Assembly: GCA_905183005.1 (NCBI GenBank)
Contig: CAJJDO010000006.1
Span: 166,982 to 230,981, forward strand
Origin: Paramecium pentaurelia
Taxonomy: Eukaryota; Ciliophora; Oligohymenophorea; Peniculida; Parameciidae
DNA: 64,000 nt
Direction: 5' to 3'
The stretch's first letter is position 1. Every line of letters starts with the position of its first letter. A program made the translations under genes and the position numbers. The notes beneath the pieces are model-generated. The model was not told where the DNA came from. It saw only the letters and a list, made by a program, of their open reading frames with translations, and ran no database searches. Below are positions 13,501 to 25,431 of this stretch, one piece after another.

Positions 13501-16500
13501 TCCTACAAAATAAAATCTTGCAAATGCTTGTCTTTAAGTTTCTAAATAATCACCTAATGCTTTTTGAATTTTTTATAAGAAATCACTCAATCTTTCTAAA
13601 GTCTTAGCTAAATTAGGAATTCCTTACACATCCATTAATTATGGTTTTTGAGCTACTTTCTTCATCAAATTAGTAAATTAACTATCAATATCTTTGAATT
13701 TATTGTATTCATTTTATAATTATGTTTTAATATCTGAAGAACCAAAGAAAATACCTTCTAAATAAACCCATCTTCTTTAAACATCAATCCAAATATCCAT
13801 AGTCAATTTAACTTTTTATAATTTATCATCCCATTAAGATATTTCTGCTTCAAATGTTTTATAGAAAGGTGATATTTTCATAGATGCTAAATTATTAAGA
13901 TCTTCATCTAATTTTTAAAATAATTCATCCCAACCTTTAATTAATTTACATTTAGTTTAATATTTAACTAATTCTAATTCAAATGAATTCCAAAAATCTT
14001 TAACTTATGAAATCATTGTCTCTAATACTTATTCTCCTCTAGCAACTGTCATTATATCCTTAGCTAAATTCTCATAATTCAATAGATTTGCATTCCATAA
14101 ATGTTACATTTATAATTAATTTAAAGATTCATTGATTTTTAATTTTGATAATAATTGTCTCCAATGTCTCTCTTTCATTGATTCATCTTTTAAATCCATA
14201 ATAAGTTTATTCATTTTAATATAATTTTTAACTTTCTCTTTCATTTTTTCAAATGCATCATAATTTCTTGTCTTAGTAGATACTCCATTCAATTATTTTT
14301 ATGCTTCATCACATGTATCTTTAATTTTCTTATTCTATAAAGCTGATATTAATTAATCCTTAATTGATTACATTACTTTCCAAATCTTACCTAATTCTTA
14401 CCAAACATCTTAAAGATCTGAAATTGATTCTAATAAAACATTTAATTTTTATTAATGAGTAGGAGGATCCATTTTCAAAATCTCTTTAGCTTAACTGCAC
14501 TTTTCATATTTCTCTTAAACTGATATAAGTTATTCATTCAAACTCTTTAATATTTATTCAGCTTCATTTGGAGAACAATCTCCTGAATCAGGTTTTGATG
14601 TTTTCCATTATTCTTCTATCTCTTATATTTATTAATTTAAATATCTCTCATCTTATTATATTTTTGATTGAATATTATTCATTTCATTTTCTTATTATTG
14701 TAGTTTTTTACTACGAATTTATTTAAATTGATTCCATTACATCTCAACTTATTCAAAACTCAACCAATCTCCTGGATATTAATATCTTTATCTATCTAAA
14801 ACTTTTTGTCCATTCTTAAATGATTCTATATCAGCAGACCATCCTGGAAATTTCTTATCTTATTCTTATATAATAGTTATAGATTCAATAATATCTGATG
14901 TTAAATCTTAGAAATTGATTTTGAGTAATTTCTCTTTTTCTGTTGTAACATTCTTATTGAATACTCTTAATTACTCTCCAAATTTATTACCAAAATGATT
15001 TAATAATTCTTTATGCCATGCATCATATTTATGATTAATCTTTACTTAAACCATTCTATAATCAATTATTATTGCTCCAAAATGTTCTTCTGTTGTTGAA
15101 TTATCAAATGTTGCTCTACCTTATTTAATATCTGTTAACATCTATTACCACTTTTCAATATCATCCTATAGTATTTATTCAACTTATTTAATATCTAATT
15201 CCCATAAAGATTAATAATTTAACCATGTCTAAACATATGATTCCATATCTTCCAATAATTACCCAATTTATAAATAAGCATCCTTTATCAATTGTTAATT
15301 TATTTTATTTATAGTAGTTGAATAATCTAAATCTCTTTAAGTACCCCATGGTCCTATATTTTATTATATAGTATTATCAAATCTATTAGCAACTAATCTA
15401 GGTAAACTACAAATTTATCCAATCATTTTATGAAATTCTTAGAACCAGAAATATTTTGCATATTCAACTGGAGGATCAACATAAATTATCTAATCTTATA
15501 ATTTTAATTCATGCACAACAGTTTAATTTACTAGTCCTCTTTCTTGAATTTTCTGATAATTAATAAATTAATTCAACCATTCTTTCATTTATACAGTTAC
15601 TCTATCACATAAAATACTCTCAATTTATTTATCAATATCTTAAATCCAAATATGTAAATTAGAGAAATTATTAAAGCAAAGTGAATCAATAACTTCTTAT
15701 ATATCTTTTAATTTATCAGCCAATGAATCTACTGGACATGTTTTCATAGCTTCACATAAAGATTCAATTTATCCAATTCTTTCATTCAAACCATTAACAG
15801 CTTACTCTAATTCAAAGACTTTATCAGTGAATTTCTTTACATATGGCTATAATTATGTTTTGTGTGTCCATAAATAATTGAATCCTTAACCTATTTATAA
15901 TTACACCTCCTTTCTTAAAGCAGCTACTAATTTTGCAGATTTAGCATTTAATTAAGATGTAATCTAGATATAAGTATGTAATGATTCTTATAAAGATAAA
16001 GCAAATGGATAAGAAGCCTTAGCATCATTAGCTATGTGAGAAATTGAATATGGAACTTTAGTTTTCATATTACTTAGATTCCTTACTTCCTTAAATAATT
16101 GACTTAACTTTTTTTCATAATTGACTCTTATTTCTAATCCTCTTCTTCTTGTAACAACTTCAAATAATTTTTCATTTTAACTAACTGCTTTATTATGTTG
16201 ATTTATTTCTTGTTTCCATTCTTCTAAAGCTGGTCCTGAATCAAGTATCCTTTCAAATGTTTCACCCATTTCTTTACATTTCTTACCATCAGTATCTTCT
16301 GCCCATTACGGACCTAAGATTTATTCTACTTTCTACATATATTTCTACAATCTTATTTATAATTATTTTGACCATATAACAAATCCTGAAGTCAATGGAA
16401 TATCTCTGGCTGATGCCAATCTTGAATTTTAACTCTTTTAATAAGTCTCCTTAAACTTATTCTATAAAGATTATATATCTTTATGAACAGTTTTTAACAA

Positions 16501-18244
16501 TTAAGATTAATATTCTTAAATAGCCCCCTTAATTCTAGGTCTTGAAAATAATTTATTGAATTTAGCTAATATTCTAAACATTTCTTTAGCAGATGATGCT
16601 GAACCTAATGAATCTCTCAAATTTGTTGTAATTGTTGCTTCAACTGATTCTATAGCAATTTCATATTATTTTAATGCTCTAAAAAACTAATCTTCACCAT
16701 CTCTACTCAAATCAAATACTTCAACATTTTTAAATATATCATATGCTTATTAAATTTCTTATAATGTTGCAAATTATTAAACATTCTCTTTTTATTCTTC
16801 TTAATCATTTTATATGATTTATTCAATCACTTCTTTGAGATTTTCATGCATTTCTCTTAGTCTCTAAATATGTTAGATCTACTTTTACAATTTGATATGC
16901 TCAAATTAACCATATTGATCTTTCTAATGTACTGATTTCTTTACAATACTTTATTTGAATATTTTATATTCTTCATCCCATTAACTGAAAATTTCTTAAG
17001 TTTTAATAATTAATCCCTTAAAATCCACATACTTAATATGTAATATCTAAAATCCTTTAAAATATTTAATCATTTCATTTGTTAATTCTCTTGAAAATGA
17101 TTCTGCTAATTAAAGTGATCTAGGAATAGTATATGTCTCTTAAATATTTGACAATTTCTTCATATGTTAAAATATTTAAATCATAGCATCTTTTATTTCC
17201 ACTAAATTAGTAGCAATCAATAAATTATTTATTGGAAATTCTTTCATAAATTAATTACATGATTAACATTTCTATAAACTCTATTTTAAAGCTATTTCTT
17301 TAAATTATGCTGTAATATTCATCTTTTTTGCTTAAGTCAAAACTTCAATAGTAAAATCAACTTCAGGTTATTTTAATTAATTTTCAATAAAAAATAATGA
17401 TCTTTCCATACTCATCCAATAATTTATTTCATCCACTATACTTGCATTAGTTAATTCCAATTTAGTATTTGATATTTAATTAATATCTGAAATCCATCTT
17501 GTTACTGTTTAAGATATTGATTAAACTATGTCAGGTTTATTCAATTAGGCTGCATCTTCAATTGTAGGTTTACCTCCTTTTAATTTTACAGCTTCTTTGA
17601 TACGTGGATCAAATTATAAAATAATTTCAGGTACTTCAACATTCTATCTACATTTAATGAATGCCAAATTCACTTCATTTAATTTTTTAATCAAATCATT
17701 ATAACTTGATTGATCTACAATTCTCTTTTTATCTATTTCTCCTTTGTATTAAGTGAATATTGGAATGAAACAATTTTATACATAATTATGTGATAAAGTG
17801 AAAGGATTAGCTCCTCCTTGTTATTCTGCATATCCAATGTTTATCACTTATACATGATTACTAAATTATTATGGTTGTAATTGATTGTCATATTGAAAGG
17901 TATGTCTCTTTAAAAAGCAAATTGTATGAGCATAATTGTTGGATGCTTCATATTCTGAGCGAATTTAAATATTGAATTTCTCATTCTCCACAGTTTTGCT
18001 TACAATGAGAGCTTTAATTTAGGAATCTGATAAAAATTAACAAATATTCTATTTATATAAGACAATTTCATACTTATTAATTAACATCCTCATGACAAGC
18101 GACATTCCATTAATCTTTATCGATGATCAATAAACTTAAACAGATTGCACTTAAATACTAATTGAAATTTTCAATCTCATTAGCACTATACAATTTGCTT
18201 TATTCTAATGTTTTCACATTTTGTTATGCATCGCTTTCTTCCAT
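4597..18244 (-). CDS. DYNC1H1: Cytoplasmic dynein-1 heavy chain
   Basis: Minus-strand motor gene of roughly 4,500 codons, close to the family's usual 4,600. Dynein heavy chains use ATP to move cargo toward microtubule minus ends. The N-terminal tail (about 13.0-18.2 kb) is followed by six AAA modules. The AAA1 P-loop GPAGTGKTE is at about 12.7 kb with GAWGCFDEFNRLEE nearby; AAA2 has GPCGCGKS at about 11.83 kb; AAA3 has GPPGSGKT at about 10.72 kb; AAA4 has GSSGVGKT at about 9.71 kb. The coiled-coil stalk covers about 8.1-9.0 kb. The C-terminus PVYLNKTRKNLVF matches the cytoplasmic family end. The AAA2 text VDPKAISKDELYG is typical of cytoplasmic dynein 1 rather than axonemal chains. The start is ATG at 18244-18242; an early intron (25 nt, GTATGAAATTG...) keeps the frame. 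Paramecium cytoplasmic dynein has been called DHC-8; that equivalence is my inference. Confidence 0.93.
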
Positions 18245-18398
18245 TTTTTATTATTTTAATTTAAAAATGATATAAAATATCTGTATTAAATGTCTTAAGA
18301 ATTCAAATATTTGAATATGATGTATTCATAATTAATTAGGTATATTAATGTTTTTATTTAAATATCATAAATTACACACAAAAATATATTATAATACT

Positions 18399-19413
18399 TC
18401 ATTCTTAACTTTCTCCCAAAAGTTATGTTGAATATAATACAAAAGCCATAAATGAATTTGCAATACCAAAAGCAAAAAATCCTCTATAAAATGTTAAAAT
18501 TCCTTCTTATTAATAAATTTATTTTGCTCCATCCCAAAATCCTTAATAATTTGTCTATAACATGAATGGAGATGAACCTTAACAATGTAATCTCCTAATC
18601 ACAGTTAAAAATGGATATGATACTATCTATTGAATCATTAATAAATAGCCTAAACATAATCTTGTATCATTTATATAGATTGAAGGCATTTAAGATAATG
18701 ATATAAATATATGTTTATAAATATGTCCTAATGCACCCTTATAAAGATTTCTCTCCTTCTTTAATAAATCATAGATTGATCTATAAGTTCTAAAATTTGG
18801 TAATCTATTTTGATAAATCATTTTGGATTATATTAGCATTAATGGATTTGTGAATACATCAACTACCATTCCAACTAATGAAGCATACAAATTTTGAATT
18901 AACTTCTTTTCATTAAAATACTTCTATATTAAGAAATATCTCAATTAAGAATTTGTGATTTAAAAGGCTATTCCAGTTCCTAATCCTTTAAAAAACCCTA
19001 AAAATCCTTATTCACCTATTCCTCTAAAAACAGCATTATAGTTTTAATAGGATGCACCTTAGTAATTTACAATTTTATATTTCAAAATCTATTCTAATTT
19101 CTTTTATTCTCCTAATGTGATTTTTGCTTCCATAATGTCTTTAAGATTATTAACTTAAAAGTCCATTCTTTTTATTGATAATTAAAATGTAGTATGTATT
19201 ACTTGCAATGGCTATGTCAATATTCTTATCTTATTAAATGTCAATCTATTACCCTAAAGCAGTGGTTGTGAATGAATTTCCGATAGCAATCTACCACCAT
19301 TTAACTTCATATTTCTTCTCATCAAACACACTTTCTAACTCTTTTAAATCAATATCATCATGTGTTTCTTCTTTTTTTATTCCTTTCAAATATTCTGAAA
19401 AGTCTTTAGACAT
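18399..19413 (-). CDS. Divergent mitochondrial carrier-family protein
   Basis: About 325 residues on the minus strand, ATG at 19413 and TGA at 18401-18399. Three carrier-like repeats are visible, each with a Pro-initiated signature after a hydrophobic helix: TQPLQVIH, TNPLMLIQ and SYPFLTVIR. These are degenerate versions of PxDxxK/R, so the acidic salt-bridge residues are largely lost, as in MTCH1/MTCH2-type outer-membrane relatives. The first signature appears only if a 28-nt intron (GTAATAGATTGACATTTAATAAGATAAG) is removed, which supports that intron. Glycine-rich turns such as GFFKGLGTG and YQGFWDGAKQIYQQEGI are also typical. Substrate cannot be predicted. The N-terminal 40 residues are acidic and cytosolic in character. 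Confidence 0.78.
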
Positions 19414-19615
19414 TATTCTTTACCTTAAATAAATTATATAAAATTTAGAATTATTATTATAATATTTTTGAAAACTAGTATAATGATCTATGTAACACTT
19501 TTAATAATAAATTATTAATATGATTTAGATGAATCTCTTATAATATATTGATTATTTTTCATTAATATAAAACATGGATAAATTTAACAATATTTAATTT
19601 AACTGATAAAAATCT

Positions 19616-21135
19616 ATGTATAAACCTTCAAGGTCTCTGAGATAAAGTTAAGAAAAACTATATACAAATAACAAACCATCTCCATAGACAAGAGCAGTTT
19701 CATTTGCTACTACTATGGAAGACCCTCTTAGATAAATTAGTAGAGAATTTGATAGAGATATATATAAGTAAAAGTTGAAAATTTAAGAGGTTGAATTATT
19801 TGAAGCAAAAGGTAAACATATCAAATTTTATAGATTAGAATAGTAGAATTAAATTTACATAGAGTTGAATGAATAGAAATTGAAAAATAAATAATAATAA
19901 TAAGTTATAGATAATTTAGAATTCAAACTTCATATTGAGAAAAAGGATTCATTAATATATTAACAATAAGTTTAGAGATTAGAGGAATAATATAATTATT
20001 TATAAGATAATTATAATACATAAAAATAACAGATAATTGTATTATAAGAGAGTATAGAGTAAATTTAGAAGAAGAATAATCTTGAGAAGGAAATGAGAAA
20101 TGAAAAAGAATTATTATAGGAGAAGGAAATTAAGTAAAAGTGATAATTATCCATCAAGATTTTAATAAAATGAGATAAAGAGATATTAAGAAGAAATTAT
20201 AAAATAGAGAGAACATATGTTATTAAATAATTAATAACAAAATACTAATGAATTTATTTAAATATTAGAAAATAAATTTGAATTAGTGTAAAAAGAATTC
20301 ATATTCTATAAAAAAGAAAAAGAATAAGAAATTGAAAACATTAAATAATTTATAGATTCTTATTAAAATTAAATTAAATGCTTAAATTAAGAAAATTAAA
20401 ATTTATTAGATAAATAATTAATAATCTCTACAAAAGAGGAACATTAATAATAAATAACAAGTTTGAAAATTGAATTAGAAAGCTAAATTTAAATAACTAA
20501 ATAATTGAATTAATAAATTGTAATTTTGTAATAATAGTTAAACTAAACAAATATAATTTGTTAAAATCTAAAAGAAGAAAAATAAAATGCAATTAAAGAG
20601 AAATAAGCCATAGAAACTTATTATTTAGATTAATTGTAGAAATAAGATGTGTAATTATCTTAAATGATTAAATCATCTATTTAAAATGAATAAAAAGCTT
20701 AAATCTAAAAATTACAAATTATAATTGAGTACTTTATTCATTTTATATTATTTTAGATAAAAAGATTTAATGATAAGAGAATTAAGTATGTAAAAGGATT
20801 GTAATTGTAATAAATAGATTAAAAATGAATAAAAATTAATTATAAGAGATCTTGAAAAAAAGAATGCAACTTTAGTTATGGAAGTTGAAAGATTAAATAA
20901 AATTTTAAAATAGAAATTAACTGAACTTGAAAATTAAACTTCGAGATCATGTGAAGAAAATCATAAGAAATATTTAGAAGAAATTGATATTTGGAAAAAC
21001 AAGTTTTTATCTATTAATAAACAATATCATATTAGTTAAGAATAATTAATGGTAGTTAAAACAGAATTAGATGGTTTAAAAAAAACTAAATAAAAAGAAA
21101 ATATTGATCCAATTTAAATTAATAAAGTTGTATGA
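19616..21135 (+). CDS. Coiled-coil protein, Gln/Glu/Lys-rich
   Basis: About 485 residues, from ATG at 19616 to TGA at 21133-21135. Two introns were read, GTAAAAGTGATAATTATCCATCAAG near 20.14 kb and GTACTTTATTCATTTTATATTATTTTAG near 20.73 kb; each restores the frame. Nearly the whole length after residue 60 is a heptad-type coiled coil dominated by Gln, Glu, Lys, Leu and Ile. A short Cys-containing segment follows the second intron. The N-terminus is Ser/Pro/Arg-rich, like the basic heads of filament or basal-body proteins. Coiled coils alone do not define function, so I only suggest a cytoskeletal role. An ATG 42 nt upstream is out because its frame hits TGA after 10 codons. Confidence 0.75.
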
Positions 21136-21436
21136 CTTTGTTTTTTTGATATAGTATTTATATTAACTTATGAATTATTATAAATCAATTTATAACAACA
21201 AAACGATAATTTTATGATAAACTATTTTTTTTAATTAATAGTAAGTGTTAATCATAGATATAATAAATAAGATGTTATGAAAATTTGAAATATATATTAT
21301 TAAAACAAGATGAAAATAATATTTAATAATTATTGTTTTAGTGTTCTCTAATATTCTTGATTAAAAATGATAATAAAAATCTTCTAAATTTTAACTTCAG
21401 GGAAAAATTTAATATATTTATTGTTTATAATAATCA
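21136..21436. other. Intergenic spacer, promoter-containing
   Basis: About 300 bp of AT-rich sequence between a stop codon and the next start on the same strand. No open frame, RNA gene or repeat was seen; it presumably holds the 3' end of the coiled-coil gene and the promoter of the kinase gene. Confidence 0.6.
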
Positions 21437-22931
21437 ATGCAGCAGGACAAAGGAAGGATTTATTATGGCAGATTTGTTCAAAGAGAAAAATTGAGTTAAG
21501 GTATATAGAGAATAATACTGTTAGGTTCATTTGGAGTAGTTTATATTTGTCATGATAAAGTCACAAGAGATTATGTTGCTATAAAAGTGGAGAAAGAAAA
21601 TAAAAATTTAATGAGTTTAGAACGAGAAATTTAAATTATAGAGGAACTAAGAGGAATAACAGGTAATACTATATTTAATTAATTTTAGGTGTTCCAAAGT
21701 TGTATTGGTATGGAAATGAGTATAATTAAAATTGTATGGCTATGCAATTACTTGGAAGAGATTTAGCTCATTTTTAAAAGAAATTTAAGAAACTCTCATT
21801 AAAAACAGTATGCAACTTGGCTGAATAATTACTAACTATTCTAGAAGAGATTCATAAAAGGTACCATATCAAAATATTTAAAGGGGTGTTATTCATAGAG
21901 ATATAAAACCAGAAAATATCTTGATGGGAAGAGGAAATGATTCTTAATAAGTCTATATGGTTGATTTTGGAATATCTAAAAAATATCGTAATAACAATTA
22001 GCATATGTAATATAATTAATTTTTATCTAGTTCATTCTAAGAAAATAAACCTTTTATAGGTACAACTAGATATGCAAGTATTTCTGCTCATAAGGGTTAT
22101 GAATTATCAAGAAAGGATGATTTAGAAAGTTTAGGATATGTTTTTATTTATTTACTTAGAGGTATATAAATAATTTAAAAATTAGGGAATCTACCATGGT
22201 AAAACATTACATCTACATCAGATAAAGAGAAAACAAAGTTAGTGGGTAAATTAAAAATGGAACTAGAATTGAAAGACTTATGTAAAGGATTGCCAATTGA
22301 ATTTTATAGATACATGGATTATGTTTACAAATTGAAATTTGCATCTACACCAGATTATAAATATTTATTAGGTTTGTTTTAAAGAATAGCTCAATAAAAT
22401 AATATAAATTTTGATAGAAAATTTGATTGGATGGACAATCAAACTACATCTACTAAATCTTCAGATTAAGCTCAATAATCTTCAAATGAAATTGATATTT
22501 CAAATTTATAAAGTGATTATCTCAAATTGAAAAAGAGTGAAAAACATAAATCTTATCAGATAGATCAAAATTCGTAATAATCTTCAGTTGTTCTCAATTA
22601 TGCTCCTTCAATTGTATCTAATAGAAATAATAGAAATTTTTAAAGATCTCGATAAAATTCAAAATAATCTTATTCTAGAGAATCTTCATTAATAAAATAA
22701 CCTTAAGGATAGAAATTTTAAGGTGTATTTTTTTAAAATCGAGAATTTAAAGATTTCGATGATCATGATCATGAAAACAAAGAAAAAAAAAGTCCAATTA
22801 ATTTTTCTGAGTTTGATGATATTGATAATTTTGATGATGAATTAAATGATGATGATTAATAGATACAATAAGATTAAAGAAAAGTTGGAATTATAAAAGT
22901 TCATTTTAAGGAGCATTTATCAAAACAATGA
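21437..22931 (+). CDS. Casein kinase 1-family Ser/Thr protein kinase (first of tandem pair)
   Basis: About 460 residues starting MQQDKGRIYYG. CK1-type kinases phosphorylate acidic Ser/Thr sites. The glycine loop QGSFGVVY is created by splicing of GTATATAGAGAATAATACTGTTAG. Further landmarks are the lysine motif VAIKVEKE, the catalytic loop VIHRDIKPENIL, the metal motif VDFGISKKY and the CK1 substrate-site hallmark GTTRYASI. No APE motif is expected in this family. Five or so introns of 22-26 nt fit the frame. The tail (residues about 330-460) is Ser/Gln-rich and ends in an Asp-rich acidic block, likely disordered. The next gene on the same strand is a second CK1, which suggests an old local duplication, although the two are now quite divergent. 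Confidence 0.88.
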
Positions 22932-23075
22932 GAGGATTTTCGTAATTTATTTTTGATTACTCAATCTTTTGTATTATTCATTTTCATAATGACTTTTTAA
23001 TTATATAAAATTAAGACATTTATCCCTTATCAAAAATTAGATAAGTTCATTAGTTTAATAATTAATTAAATTTGA

Positions 23076-24523
23076 ATGGAAGAATTAAAAAAAGGAGATA
23101 TAATTGCTGAAGAATATGAAATCGTAAATCTATTATCATAAGGATCTTTTGGAAAGGTTTTTTTGGGAAAATCACGATCCAAAAAAATTGAGGTCGCAAT
23201 TAAGGTTGAAAAGAATGAAGTTGCTCATCTAAATAGTTTATAGAAAGAAGTAACTAGTGCTTCTTATTAAATACAATTTAGGTTAGAATATTGAAATAAT
23301 TAGAAGGAATTGCCTAAATTCCAAGTGTTTTTTGGAATGGTTACTATAAAGGAATGGATATAATAATTTTAAATATGCTAGGAAAAGATTTGATCTATTA
23401 TTTTCATAAATTTAAGCATTTCTCTTATTAGTGTATTTGCAATATAGCCATATAAATGATTGAAATTTTAGAACTAATCCATAAAAAGTAACAAATAAAA
23501 TTTATAAAATTTAAGAAATATTATTCATAGAGATTTAAAACCAGAAAATATTTTAGGATCACCAAATTCTTCAAAAATATATCTAATTGATTTTGGTATT
23601 TCAAAAGATTTAGAGTAAAATAAAAAATCTAGGGATAAATTATCTTTTATTGGAACAACCAGATATGCTAGTTTAGCTGCTCATTTAGGAGTTGAATAAA
23701 ATAAAAAAGATGATTTAGAATCATTAGGATATATCCTTATATTCTTTATTAATCAAACTCTACCTTGGATGAATATAGATAAAGATGATGTATATAGAAT
23801 TGAAAAAATAGGACAAATGAAGGAAGAAATTACATTAGAATAATTATGTAATGGTTTACCATCAGCAATATTAAAGTACTCCTTTTAATATTTAGATACA
23901 TGAAATATGTGAAGTAATTATAATATAAACAGAAACCTGATTATTAATCATTAAAAAGTTTATTTATTAATGAAAATCAAATAAGTAATGGTTTGATTTT
24001 TGATTGGAATAAAAAGGATTTCTAAGAATAAAAATAAAAATCATCAAAATCTTTAAAATCTTTAAATAATATTCAAAATACTAAAAGTTAATTAAATAAT
24101 AGAAATAAAAAACATTTTTAATCTATTCCCAATATTTAAAGAGAAAGTTAAGTGAAAATATCAAGTAAAAAAAATTGTAGCACTTTTGGTTAAAAAGAAT
24201 CGAGTGATGAACGTTCAAATTCTATAAAATAGGTTTCTAATTAAAAAAGCATTTTTGTGGACTACTCAATTAGTTATGAATAAACTAAAATTTCAAAAAT
24301 TTCACAATATAGATAGAAAAGTCAAAAAAGCATTTTTGGTAAAATACATCAAAAAAGTTAATAACTTAAAGAGTCTTCTATAATACCTATCCAATCAGAA
24401 TAATAATTATATGAAATGGAAGAATCAGATTTAGAACTAAAGTATAATTTATTGCATTATACTTCCGTATATTATAATTATAAAAATCCAATCTAAGAGT
24501 TTAAAGTTGTTTAATTTAGCTGA
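23076..24523 (+). CDS. Casein kinase 1-family Ser/Thr protein kinase (second of tandem pair)
   Basis: About 455 residues starting MEELKKGDII, 144 bp after the preceding CK1. Motifs in order: glycine loop LLSQGSFGKVFLG, VAIKVEK, catalytic loop IIHRDLKPENIL, metal site IDFGISKD and the CK1 signature GTTRYASLAAHLG, then LESLGYILI. The kinase domain is interrupted by 20-32 nt introns; one of only 20 nt (GTACTCCTTTTAATATTTAG) lies near 23.88 kb. The C-terminal 150 residues are Ser/Lys/Gln-rich, with repeated KKSIF(V/G) motifs. Catalytic Lys, Asp and DFG Asp are all present, so it should be active. Substrate unknown. Confidence 0.87.
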
Positions 24524-25431
24524 AATTACTTATTGTTATTTTTAACATTTTTACAATTATTAAATATTCTCAATATTTTTAAACAATAATATAAAATTTG
24601 AATTTATATAGTAATGTATAAACTTTCTAATTTTAAATATTAATTATATAATTCATTACAAATAATTCAATAGAATTATTAATAACTTAAAAATCTTATT
24701 TGAATTTTATTCAATTACTTCATAATATGATAATGGATCTATATTAAAATTAATTCAGATTAGGAAATTTTCATGAGTTAAGAATCTTAAAAAATTTGAA
24801 ATACAGGATCAAGATTTTATATAGAAAACTCTCAAAGTATCCTCTAATTCCATAATTTATAAGGGTATTAATAAAGTATAAAATAGTATACTTCTATATC
24901 AAAGATCTGAACTAAAAAATTTTATTTATGTTCATTTTTAAATTACCTAAAATCTTATGTTGTGAGTGTATTCTATTCAAGTTCAAAAGATTCTTTTAAA
25001 ACATATTCATAATAGGTTTAATAAAAAAAGAAAGATTAAATTCTTATTAAAGTAAGTTTTTAATACTATAGATTTTGTTTTATTTAATAATCATATATAT
25101 TGGTTTTAATCTTTAAGAGTGACTTAATTGGGATTCAAGATTATTTCATATATATTATAAATAGGATAATGTTATTTTATGAAACCTAAAGTTGAAATTT
25201 AGGATATAATACATTGTAAATCTTTAGGAATAAAGAATAAGAATATTTTATTAATTTATATAAATTTATTATTATAGTAAAACAATATATGTATATGTCT
25301 TAATTGTTTATAACAATTGCTATTGAAAGAGTTTAAGTTGAAAATATTTAGATTTACAACAAAAAAGGAAAGGTTGAATATAATTATTTGATAAAATTAC
25401 AAAAATATTATTATAATAAATTATAATAGTA
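24524..25431. other. Gap with weak coding-like segments, possible relic
   Basis: About 900 bp between two kinase genes. On the plus strand a frame from about 24.79 to 24.96 kb reads like protein (for example QKTLKVSSNSIIYKGINK). It continues through candidate introns at about 24.96 and 25.05 kb into KDSFKTYSQQVQQKKKDQ, then dissolves. No good start codon was found; a TGA lies just upstream in the same frame. It may be the remnant of a gene, or the 5' part of one I failed to splice. Confidence 0.3.
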
